Source: Chloroflexota bacterium
Lineage (GTDB): Bacteria > Chloroflexota > Dehalococcoidia > UBA2979
Direction: 5' to 3'
Assembly (NCBI GenBank): GCA_027592975.1
Contig: JAQCJS010000066.1
Location: 1 to 6,371, forward strand
Length of the DNA stretch: 6,371 nt
The translations under genes and the position numbers were made by a program. This document shows, piece after piece, positions 1 to 5,411 of this stretch. The notes below the pieces were generated by a model. It was not told the DNA's origin. It worked only from the letters and a program-made list of their open reading frames with translations, and ran no database searches. How positions within the stretch are numbered: the first letter of the stretch is position 1; every line of letters begins with the position of its first letter.

Positions 1-1
1 C

Positions 2-352
2 CTGCATGTGAGCGTGTCACTGGACGAGCGCTTCGAGCGGCGCGGCGACGACCTGTACGTGGACATGGACGTCCCCGTCGCAGACGCCGCGCTGGGCGGC
101 GAGGCGACGGTGCCGACGCTGAAGGGGAAAACGCTGGCGCTGCGCGTGCCCGCGGGGACGCAGGGCGGCAAGGTGTTCCGGCTGGCGGGCCAGGGGATGC
201 CTCGCACCGGCGGCGGGTTCGGCGACCTGTTCGCGAAGGTGCGGCTGGTGCTCCCCGATCCGATGACGGACGAGCAGCGGCGGCTGTTCGAGCAGCTCCG
301 CGAGTCGACCTCGACCAGGCGCGCCGAGGCGGCCGAGGCGAGCGGCGCATGA
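2..352 (+). CDS. dnaJ: DnaJ-type co-chaperone, C-terminal part (5' end outside window)
   Basis: This is the last 116 residues of a DnaJ/Hsp40 co-chaperone, which delivers unfolded clients to DnaK and stimulates its ATPase in the cytoplasm. The frame is open to the left edge, so the J domain and any zinc-finger region lie upstream. What is visible is the end of C-terminal domain I (around DERFERRGDDLY) and domain II. These carry the family landmarks ALGGEATVPTLKG, the PAGTQGGKVFRLAGQGMP segment and a GDLFAKVRLVLP strand, followed by the usual TDEQRRLFEQL helix. An in-frame GTG at position 8 is internal to the conserved fold and is not the true start. The TGA stop overlaps the ATG of the next gene (ATGA at 349-352), implying translational coupling with hspR. 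With the J domain unseen, it could equally be a DnaJ or a CbpA-like protein. Confidence 0.92.
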   Translation: MHVSVSLDERFERRGDDLYVDMDVPVADAALGGEATVPTLKGKTLALRVPAGTQGGKVFRLAGQGMPRTGGGFGDLFAKVRLVLPDPMTDEQRRLFEQLRESTSTRRAEAAEASGA

Positions 353-738
353 ACCACCAGGCGATGGGCGGCGGGCACAGCGTGCCGCAGCACGAGCCGG
401 TGTTCCAGATCTCCGTGGTGTCCCGGATGGTCGGCATCCACCAGCAGACCATCCGATCCTACGAGCGCGTCGGGCTGCTGAATCCCGCGCGCTCCTCCGG
501 CAACACGCGACTGTTCTCACATGCGGATGTGGAGCGGCTGCGGCAGGTCGTGCGGCTGGTGAACGACCTGGGCATCAACCTCGCCGGCGTCGAGGTGATC
601 CTGCGGCTCTCGCGCCAGATCGAGGCGCTGCAGCAGGAACTCGCTCAGACGCGGCACGAACGAGACGAAGCGCTCGCAGCGCTTGAGGGCCGGCGGCCCC
701 AGGCGACTGGCGATCGCGAAGGAGGAGTCCAACGATGA
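349..738 (+). CDS. hspR: HspR-type MerR-family heat-shock repressor
   Basis: A 129-residue MerR-family regulator. HspR proteins repress chaperone operons by binding HAIR inverted repeats, often with DnaK as co-repressor. Residues about 18-60 form the winged helix-turn-helix: the FQISVVSRMVGIHQQTIRSYE stretch, then VGLLNPARSSGNTRLFS, ending in the DVERLR helix. The phrase GINLAGVEVIL (75-85) is a strong HspR signature. Residues about 86-113 form a heptad-rich coiled coil, and the last 15 or so residues look disordered. There is no C-terminal effector domain, which fits HspR and argues against drug- or metal-sensing MerR proteins. The start at 349 overlaps the dnaJ stop and has a weak GAGG-like element upstream; ATG 364 is an alternative. 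The TGA stop overlaps the clpC start at 735-738. The layout suggests it autoregulates this operon, but no complete HAIR site lies in the window, so the operator is probably upstream of dnaJ or dnaK. Confidence 0.9.
   Translation: MNHQAMGGGHSVPQHEPVFQISVVSRMVGIHQQTIRSYERVGLLNPARSSGNTRLFSHADVERLRQVVRLVNDLGINLAGVEVILRLSRQIEALQQELAQTRHERDEALAALEGRRPQATGDREGGVQR
721..727 (+). promoter_or_regulatory. Strong ribosome binding site for clpC
   Basis: The sequence ggaggag ends 7 bases before the ATG at 735, inside the last codons of hspR. It is a near-perfect Shine-Dalgarno and favours 735 over the immediately following ATG at 738. With the ATGA overlap it predicts high, coupled translation of the unfoldase. 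Confidence 0.75.
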
Positions 739-3206
739 TGCGACAGGATCGCTTCACGGAGCAGGCGCAGGAAGTGCTGCAGGCCTCGCAGGAGCTGGTG
801 CGCGAGGCGCGGCATTCGCAGTGGGATGTGGAGCACGTCTTCGCCGCGCTGGTGCAGCGTCGCGATGGGCTCGCGCGAGAGGTGCTGACGCGCATGGGGG
901 TGGACGTGGACGCGCTGGGCCGCGCGATCAAGGCGCGCCTGGACAAGTCCCCGAAGCTGGCGCAGGAGGTGGTGCAGATCTACACCACGCCGCGCATCGT
1001 GCAGATGCTGGAGAGCGCGAACGCCGAGGCGGCGCGGCTGAAGGACGAGTTTGTCGGCGTGGAGCACCTGCTGGTCGCGATCGCGGACGCGACCGATGGC
1101 GAGGCGGCGGCGATCATGCGCGAGTTCCAGATCACGAAGGAGCGCATCTACCGCGCGCTGCAGCAGGTGCGCGGATCCGCGCGCGTGGACAGCCCGACGG
1201 CGGAGTCGCGCTACCAATCGCTGGCGAAGTACGCGCGCGACCTGACGGAGATCGCGCGGGCGGGGCAGCTCGATCCGGTGATCGGCCGCGATGTCGAGGT
1301 GGCGCGGGTGATGCAGGTGCTGAACCGCCGCACGAAGAACAACCCGGTGCTGATCGGCGAGGCCGGCGTGGGCAAGACGGCGATCGTGGAGGGGCTGGCG
1401 GAACGCATCATCGCGGGCGACGTCCCGGATCGACTGAAGGACAGGCGCGTGCTGGCGCTGGACATGGGCGCGCTGCTCGCCGGCTCGAAGTTCCGCGGGG
1501 AGTTCGAGGAGCGCCTGCAGGCGGTGATGAACGAGGTGAAGCAGTCCGCGGGCGAGATCATCCTGTTCATCGACGAGTTGCACCAGGTGGTGGGCGCGGG
1601 CGGCGCGGACGGCGCGATCGACGCGAGCAACATGATGAAGCCGGCGCTGGCGCGCGGCGAGTTGCACGTGATCGGCGCGACCACGCTGGACGAGTACCGG
1701 AAGCACGTGGAGGCAGACCCGGCGCTGGAGCGTCGATTCTCGCCGGTGTACGTGGACGAGCCGTCCGAGGACGATGCGATCCTGATCCTGCGCGGCATCC
1801 GCCCGAAGTACGAGCAGCACCACGGCGTGAAGATCACGGACGCGGCGCTGGAGGCGGCGGTGCATCTGAGCGTGCGCTATTTGCCGGAGCGCAACCTACC
1901 GGACAAGGGCATCGACCTGATCGACGAGGCCGCCTCGCGCCATGTGATCGAGGCGGAGAGCCTGTCGCCGGAGCTGCGTGATCTGAAGCAGCGGCTGGAC
2001 GCTGCGTCGTCGCGTCTCGATGCGGCGGCGGAGCGGCAGCACTACGAGGCTGCGGCGCGGATCAAGGTGGAGGCGCTGCAGATCCAGGACGACCTGGCGG
2101 CGCGGCGCCTGGAGTGGCAGCGCGCGCACGGGTTGTCGGAGGACGTGACGGAGACGGACATCGCCGCGCTGATCGCGCAGATGACCGGCATTCCCGTCGA
2201 CAAGATGCTGGAGGGCGAGTCCGAGAAGCTGCTCCAGATGGAGGCGGTGCTGCACGAGAAGGTCATCGGCCAGGACCGCGCGATCGAGGCGCTGTCGGAC
2301 GCGATCCGGCGCGCGCGCAGCGGGTTGAAGGATCCGCGCCGGCCGATCGGCTCGTTCATCTTCGTGGGGCCCACGGGCGTCGGGAAGACGTACCTCGCAC
2401 GGTCGCTGGCGGAGTACCTGTTCGACGATCCGGACGCGCTGATCCGCGTGGACATGTCGGAGTACCAGGAGCGGCACAGCGTCTCGCGACTGCTGGGCGC
2501 ACCTCCGGGCTACGTGGGCTACGAGAACGCGGGTGAGCTGACTGAGGCGGTGCGACGCCGTCCGTACCGCGTGATCCTGTTCGATGAGATCGAGAAGGCG
2601 CACCCGGACGTGTTCAACACGTTGCTGCAGGTGATGGACGACGGCCGGCTGACGGATGCGCACGGGCGCACCGTGGACTTCCGCAACACGGTGATCGTGC
2701 TGACCAGCAACCTGGGCACCGGCGCGCGCACGGAGAGCCTCGGCTTCCGTCGCGTGGCGAACGACGGCGACGCGGAGAAGCAGCGCAAGACGATCGAGGA
2801 GTCACTGAAGCGCGCGTTCCGGCCGGAGTTCCTGAACCGGCTGGATGACATCATCGTCTTCGAGCCGCTGACGGAGCCGGAGATCCTGCAGATCACCGAC
2901 CTGGAGATCAGCGACGTGCGCGAGCGGCTGGCGGAGCGCCGGATCGACCTGGTGGTGTCGAGCGCGGCTCGTGCGGCGCTGGCGAAGGAGGGGTACGACC
3001 CCGACTTCGGCGCGCGCCCGCTGCGGCGGCTGATCGAGCGCAAGGTGGAGAACCCGCTGGCGAAGCAGATGCTCTCCGGCGGGTACACCTCGGGCGACCG
3101 GATCACGGTCGACGTGACGGACGCGGGCGAATTCACCTTCGCCCGCGAGCCGGGCCTCGTCCCGGAGGTCGTGGAGGCGGAGCCGGTGGAGACGGGCGCG
3201 CCGTAG
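735..3206 (+). CDS. clpC: ClpC-type AAA+ unfoldase (Clp/Hsp100, two ATPase domains)
   Basis: An 823-residue Hsp100 ATPase that unfolds proteins by threading them through a hexamer. Residues about 5-145 are the double Clp N-domain. AAA-1 has Walker A GEAGVGKT (208-215), Walker B IILFIDE (275-281) and arginine-finger region ERRF (332-335). AAA-2 has Walker A GPTGVGKT (545-552), Walker B VILFDE (613-618), sensor-1 TSNLG (657-661), [10 protein letters not shown] (695-704) and sensor-2 GARPLRR (759-765). The middle domain is short (about 408-465) and contains a UVR-like YEAAARIK segment. That is the ClpC pattern; ClpB has a middle domain roughly twice as long. A SLGF tripeptide loop at 668-671 sits where ClpC proteins carry the ClpP-docking loop, so I infer that it feeds a ClpP protease rather than acting as a ClpB disaggregase. 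The last 20 or so residues are acidic and not conserved-looking. It is the last gene of the dnaJ-hspR-clpC operon and is presumably HspR-controlled. Automatic annotation may call it ClpB. Confidence 0.95.
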   Translation: MMRQDRFTEQAQEVLQASQELVREARHSQWDVEHVFAALVQRRDGLAREVLTRMGVDVDALGRAIKARLDKSPKLAQEVVQIYTTPRIVQMLESANAEAARLKDEFVGVEHLLVAIADATDGEAAAIMREFQITKERIYRALQQVRGSARVDSPTAESRYQSLAKYARDLTEIARAGQLDPVIGRDVEVARVMQVLNRRTKNNPVLIGEAGVGKTAIVEGLAERIIAGDVPDRLKDRRVLALDMGALLAGSKFRGEFEERLQAVMNEVKQSAGEIILFIDELHQVVGAGGADGAIDASNMMKPALARGELHVIGATTLDEYRKHVEADPALERRFSPVYVDEPSEDDAILILRGIRPKYEQHHGVKITDAALEAAVHLSVRYLPERNLPDKGIDLIDEAASRHVIEAESLSPELRDLKQRLDAASSRLDAAAERQHYEAAARIKVEALQIQDDLAARRLEWQRAHGLSEDVTETDIAALIAQMTGIPVDKMLEGESEKLLQMEAVLHEKVIGQDRAIEALSDAIRRARSGLKDPRRPIGSFIFVGPTGVGKTYLARSLAEYLFDDPDALIRVDMSEYQERHSVSRLLGAPPGYVGYENAGELTEAVRRRPYRVILFDEIEKAHPDVFNTLLQVMDDGRLTDAHGRTVDFRNTVIVLTSNLGTGARTESLGFRRVANDGDAEKQRKTIEESLKRAFRPEFLNRLDDIIVFEPLTEPEILQITDLEISDVRERLAERRIDLVVSSAARAALAKEGYDPDFGARPLRRLIERKVENPLAKQMLSGGYTSGDRITVDVTDAGEFTFAREPGLVPEVVEAEPVETGAP

Positions 3207-3214
3207 GCGCCTGC

Positions 3215-3244
3215 GGTATCGAGGCGTTCGCGCGCTTCGATGCC
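3215..3244 (+). terminator. Hairpin just after clpC, candidate terminator or 3' stabiliser
   Basis: Bases 3215-3226 pair with 3233-3244 in a 12-bp stem (two G-U wobbles) around the 6-base loop ttcgcg. The stem begins 9 bases after the clpC stop. No T-run follows on either strand, so it is not a classic intrinsic terminator. It may act as a U-less terminator or protect the transcript end. It could serve the convergent minus-strand operon too. Confidence 0.5.
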
Positions 3245-3256
3245 TGCGTGGGGTCG

Positions 3257-3280
3257 CCCATCCCCCCTGCCCCCCTTCCC
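3257..3280 (-). other. G-quadruplex-forming motif in the convergent intergenic gap
   Basis: Read on the minus strand there are four G-runs of 3, 6, 6 and 3 separated by three 2-base spacers (aa, ca, at). This satisfies the canonical four-run G-quadruplex pattern with very short loops, and the plus strand is the matching C-rich partner. It lies about 65 bases downstream of the HNH gene stop on the strand of that gene, where an RNA or DNA quadruplex could affect transcription ending or replication. The motif is seen directly; a function is inference. Confidence 0.6.
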
Positions 3281-3292
3281 TGATCGGGGCTT

Positions 3293-3342
3293 TGCCTCAC
3301 AAGTACCGGCTGCCCCATAAGTCGGAACGCTGCCTCAAAAGT
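3293..3342. repeat. Three spaced 12-bp direct repeats, TGCCYCAHAAGT
   Basis: Copies lie at 3293-3304, 3311-3322 and 3331-3342, with start-to-start steps of 18 and 20 bp. They match TGCC(T/C)CA(C/T/A)AAGT, differing at only two positions. The last copy ends one base before the HNH stop codon. Spaced, multiply repeated short motifs are known from the ends of IS21-family elements, so this could be a remnant insertion-sequence end or a protein-binding site. No transposase belonging to it and no second end were seen in the window. Confidence 0.6.
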
Positions 3343-3343
3343 C

Positions 3344-4078
3344 CTAGCGCGGCAGACCTCGGTCGAGCAGTGAGTTTACGAACGGGTCAACGTCTTGGTT
3401 AGCATCCTTTGCGCGGGCGTTGAGCCGCAGGAGGATGTCCGGGCGGAGTTTGACGGGCCGATATTTCTCGGGGAACGCCCACCCGCAGGTGGTGCAATCG
3501 AGCGTGCAGTTCGGGCATTGAGTGGACTTCGCGTTGTTGCAGGCCGTGCAGAGCCCTTGCAGGTTCTCCTCGGAGTTGTCTCCGCCTCGTGCGCGCGGGA
3601 CGCGGTGATCCAGTTCGGTGCGGGCAGGCCCCTCGGCTCCGATCGGAGTTCCGCAGACGGCGCAGCGACCGCCCTGACGAAGTGACACGGCGAGCGCGAG
3701 ATCGCCGCTGAGTACCTTCCTCGGCTCACGCTTCGCACCGACCGCCAGACTCACGAGTTGGTAGTTGGCACCGTTCTTGATGATGCCGTAGAGGCCCTCT
3801 TCGCCCTGCAACTCCCGCACCCGCCGGAACACGTCTTTGTATCCCGGCTTGATCTGGTCGACCGCATCGCGGACTTGCTGGCGGCTGACCACGGGGCCGG
3901 GGATACCCGAGCCCGGTGGTAGTAGGCGCTCCAAGATGACGGCGTAAATCTCTCTGAGTGCCTTGCCGGGGGCGACGAAGCCCGAGCAGATTTTGTCCAA
4001 CTCGGTCTGTCGTTGTACGACGGTGAGCGCGCGCCGCCCCGGAGTCTGGAGTGCCTGTCGAGCCTCTTGTGGTGTCAC
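3344..4078 (-). CDS. HNH endonuclease-like protein, candidate restriction enzyme with C-terminal RHH-like segment
   Basis: A 244-residue protein (GTG start). Residues about 25-112 look helical and end in a winged-helix-like pattern (FRRVRELQGEEGLYGIIKNG, then YQLVSL), as in several HNH restriction enzymes. Residues 133-184 form the HNH nuclease: C139-x2-C142, LDHRVPRARGG (156-166, with D157 and H158), N172, and C177-x2-C180 followed by NNAK. A second cluster follows at C188, C191, C195 and C198, probably another zinc site. Residues about 206-243 (PVKLRPDILLRLNARAK, then FVNSLLDRGL) resemble a ribbon-helix-helix DNA-binding motif. It lies 36 bases downstream of the methyltransferase gene on the same strand, so cleavage of DNA lacking the partner's methylation is the natural inference. 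The alternative is a methylation-dependent or homing-type nuclease. No Shine-Dalgarno is visible at the GTG. An in-frame stop at 4088-4090 limits the upstream extent. Codon third positions are less GC-rich than in clpC. Confidence 0.82.
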   Translation of the reverse strand: MTPQEARQALQTPGRRALTVVQRQTELDKICSGFVAPGKALREIYAVILERLLPPGSGIPGPVVSRQQVRDAVDQIKPGYKDVFRRVRELQGEEGLYGIIKNGANYQLVSLAVGAKREPRKVLSGDLALAVSLRQGGRCAVCGTPIGAEGPARTELDHRVPRARGGDNSEENLQGLCTACNNAKSTQCPNCTLDCTTCGWAFPEKYRPVKLRPDILLRLNARAKDANQDVDPFVNSLLDRGLPR

Positions 4079-4114
4079 CGCGCCAGTCTATGCGCGATGC
4101 GGCCAGTTGTTGGG

Positions 4115-5167
4115 CTAGTCGCAGGCGGGGAGTAGACCCTCGTCCGCGAGCATGATCTGGGTTGCAAACCAGCGGGCCAGCGGCACCGCGACGGCGTTCC
4201 CGATCAAGCGCCCTCTACGACCGTCCAGCCTGCCGGAAACCCCATCAACTGCTCGCATTCGTTCCAGGTCAAGTTCCTCGCCACAGAGTATCGGTCGGTC
4301 AGAGTGACCTCCCTGATGCTTTCCAGTTTGGGCGCGTAGCGTGGGGCAAATATCCGATCCTTTGGTGTACCCAAAGCCTCCCCGACGTTGCACCACAACC
4401 GGATCGTGTCCTCCAGCGCCGCCCGCAGTCTCGGCGGCACTTCCCTTCCGTTGTTCTCCTCGCGTCTGATGATCCCCGTGCAGGCGGCTGCCGTGAGCAA
4501 GGACGTTATAGGCACTGTCGGTTCCAAGACTTGCGACAAGGACAACACGTTCTCGGTTCTGGGGCAGACCGAAGTCGAGAGTGTTGCTCGTAGTCCACCC
4601 CCCCAGATACCCGACTTCTTCGATTTGGTCGATAACTGACTCAAACGCGGAGCCTCCGTCGGCTGAGAGGAGGCCTGGCACATTTTCCAGGATGATCCAG
4701 CGAGGTCGAACCGTTCGAGCCAACTCGATAAATCGGAAAAAGAGACCGCTTCTGGCACCGCTGAGGCCTTCGCGCTGCGAGTTGGCGTTGCTGAGGTCTT
4801 GGCACGGCCAGCCCGCACTCCAGATGTCCGCATAGGGGATGTCTCCTGCTTCTAGCGTCGTGATGTCGTCGTGGAGCGGAACGTCGGGCCAGTGCTTGTT
4901 GAGTACCTGCTGGCAGTGCGGATCGATCTCGCACTGAAAGACAACGTCGGCACCGGCCTGCTCGAAGCCCAGATCGAAGCCGCCGATCCCCGTGAAGAAC
5001 GAGGCCAGCCGGAGTCGCTGCTTGGTGTTGCCGGTTGCGCGCGCTGGCGAGGGAGTCGCCGATGCTGCGGCGCTTCGCGTTGACTTCGCCAAGAAACCAT
5101 CCACCGCTCTGGGGAGTGGCTCGCGGGCTAGGCTAGGGGGCTGGGCTGATTTGGTAAAGCGCGTCAT
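4115..5167 (-). CDS. C5-cytosine DNA methyltransferase (Dcm family)
   Basis: This gene encodes a 350-residue enzyme that transfers a methyl group from S-adenosylmethionine to C5 of cytosine in DNA. Motif I is FFTGIGGFDLGF (57-68). Motif IV is GWPCQDLS (119-126) with catalytic Cys122. Motif VI is ENV (161-163), motif VIII QNRERV (203-208) and motif X GNAVAVPLARW (323-333). The variable target-recognition region lies about 215-295. I chose the ATG at 5167 because it overlaps the upstream zinc-ribbon stop (ATGA), with aggggcag upstream; a GTG at 5212 would extend the frame by 15 residues. About 55 Ala/Ser/Pro-rich residues precede motif I, which is unusual. Canonical motif IX is not read in this frame near residues 296-319; it appears in the +1 frame instead (see 4204-4287). 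The enzyme may therefore be altered, inactive or affected by sequence errors. Its neighbours suggest a restriction-modification role. Target specificity cannot be read from the sequence. Confidence 0.9.
   Translation of the reverse strand: MTRFTKSAQPPSLAREPLPRAVDGFLAKSTRSAAASATPSPARATGNTKQRLRLASFFTGIGGFDLGFEQAGADVVFQCEIDPHCQQVLNKHWPDVPLHDDITTLEAGDIPYADIWSAGWPCQDLSNANSQREGLSGARSGLFFRFIELARTVRPRWIILENVPGLLSADGGSAFESVIDQIEEVGYLGGWTTSNTLDFGLPQNRERVVLVASLGTDSAYNVLAHGSRLHGDHQTRGEQRKGSAAETAGGAGGHDPVVVQRRGGFGYTKGSDICPTLRAQTGKHQGGHSDRPILCGEELDLERMRAVDGVSGRLDGRRGRLIGNAVAVPLARWFATQIMLADEGLLPACD
4204..4287 (-). other. Dual-frame block in the methyltransferase gene (possible compensated frameshifts)
   Basis: In the open methyltransferase frame this stretch reads ERMRAVDGVSGRLDGRRG and continues into GNAV (motif X). 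In the +1 frame the same bases read RNLTWNECEQLMGFPAGWT, a textbook motif IX (R-x-LT-x2-E-x3-LMGFP), and then stop at TGA 4204-4206. Upstream residues (TLRAQTGKHQGGHSDRPIL) and downstream motif X are in the main frame. A +1 shift near 4283-4292 and a return near 4204-4220 would restore a conventional order. The open frame also looks methyltransferase-like here (DGVSGRLD...LIGNAV), so either reading could be the functional one. Confidence 0.6.
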
Positions 5168-5310
5168 TTCGACTGCCCCTGCTTCGGCGCGTTCCAGTTG
5201 GTGCTCTTGCACTCCGGGCAGATTTTCGGAGGCTGATCCTTACGCGGCACCCATGTGTGACCGCATCGGCTGCACTCGTACTGCGTGACGGTGATCTTTC
5301 TCGACGGCAT
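5164..5310 (-). CDS. Small zinc-ribbon protein (48 aa), first gene of the methyltransferase operon
   Basis: A 48-residue basic protein with two CxxC knuckles, YECSRCGHTW (11-20) and PKICPECKSTNW (28-39), a typical rubredoxin-like zinc ribbon of the kind used to bind nucleic acid or partner proteins. Its TGA stop overlaps the methyltransferase ATG (5164-5167), so the two are probably translationally coupled, and this gene leads the cassette. No Shine-Dalgarno precedes its ATG (5308-5310). The 7-bp repeat array begins immediately upstream, so the mRNA leader may be very short or absent. Its position recalls small controller genes of restriction-modification systems, but known C proteins are helix-turn-helix proteins, not zinc ribbons. 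I do not recognise a named family. The short length makes it easy to miss, but the cysteine pattern and the overlap argue that it is real. Confidence 0.72.
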   Translation of the reverse strand: MPSRKITVTQYECSRCGHTWVPRKDQPPKICPECKSTNWNAPKQGQSK

Positions 5311-5311
5311 A

Positions 5312-5402
5312 CGTAGAACGTACCACGTAGTAGGTTGACCTCGCAACGCCTTACGTGTAACGTAGTACGTAAGGCGTAAGGCGTAAGGCGTAAGGCGCGA
5401 GG
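5312..5402. repeat. 91-bp array with 7-bp period (CGTA core) between divergent genes
   Basis: Thirteen consecutive 7-bp units fit one phase from 5312 to 5402. Four are perfect tandem copies of cgtaagg (5368-5395), followed by a degenerate cgcgagg. CGTA also opens the units at 5312, 5319, 5326 and 5361, and the unit at 5354 begins CGTG. The units at 5333, 5340 and 5347 are degenerate but keep the phase. The array fills the gap between the zinc-ribbon start codon and the transposase ribosome binding site, so the promoters of both divergent genes must lie in or beside it. It may be a binding platform or a dispersed short-tandem repeat of the host. Confidence 0.85.
5346..5377. repeat. Perfect 11-bp inverted repeat within the array
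   Basis: acgccttacgt (5346-5356) is the exact reverse complement of 5367-5377, around a 10-base spacer. It arises where one unit of the 7-bp array is inverted relative to the others. It could be an operator for a dimeric regulator or form a cruciform or hairpin upstream of both divergent genes. Confidence 0.75.
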
Positions 5403-5404
5403 AG
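5400..5404 (+). promoter_or_regulatory. Ribosome binding site for the transposase gene
   Basis: aggag lies 7 bases before the GTG at 5412 and decides that start. An in-frame TAA at 5391-5393 prevents a longer upstream reading. The last degenerate 7-bp unit of the array contributes its first three bases. Confidence 0.65.
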
Positions 5405-5411
5405 ACACATC

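Noticed and set aside
668..687. Small inverted repeat and a CTTGAG half-site near the end of hspR as an HspR operator
   Set aside because: The 6-bp repeat does not match the two-armed HAIR consensus, and only one half-site is present, inside coding sequence.
645..1865. Long minus-strand open frame opposite hspR/clpC, and a long +2 frame at 683-1981
   Set aside because: Both are shadows of clpC. The peptides are rich in Arg/His or Gly/Ala/Arg with no domain, as expected in GC-rich DNA opposite a strongly conserved gene.
3133..3318. 61-codon minus-strand open frame across the clpC end
   Set aside because: It is Pro/Arg-rich translation of the C-rich tract and the clpC shadow, with no motif or ribosome binding site.
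4598..4604. Run of seven C (G on the coding strand) in dcm as a phase-variation tract
   Set aside because: The frame reads sensibly on both sides, and seven is short for a contingency tract. A slippage role cannot be supported.
4204..4833. Separate 209-residue protein in the +1 frame of the methyltransferase gene
   Set aside because: Only its last 25 or so residues look like a methyltransferase motif; the rest overlaps catalytic motifs clearly encoded in the main frame. It is treated as a dual-frame block, not a gene.
5311..5345. Sigma-70-type promoter for the zinc-ribbon operon (TTGCGA, 18-base spacer, TACGTT)
   Set aside because: It matches only 4/6 and 3/6 of consensus within repetitive DNA, which is too weak to annotate.
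5368..5395. CRISPR array
   Set aside because: The units are 7 bp and directly adjacent with no spacers, so this is a simple tandem repeat.
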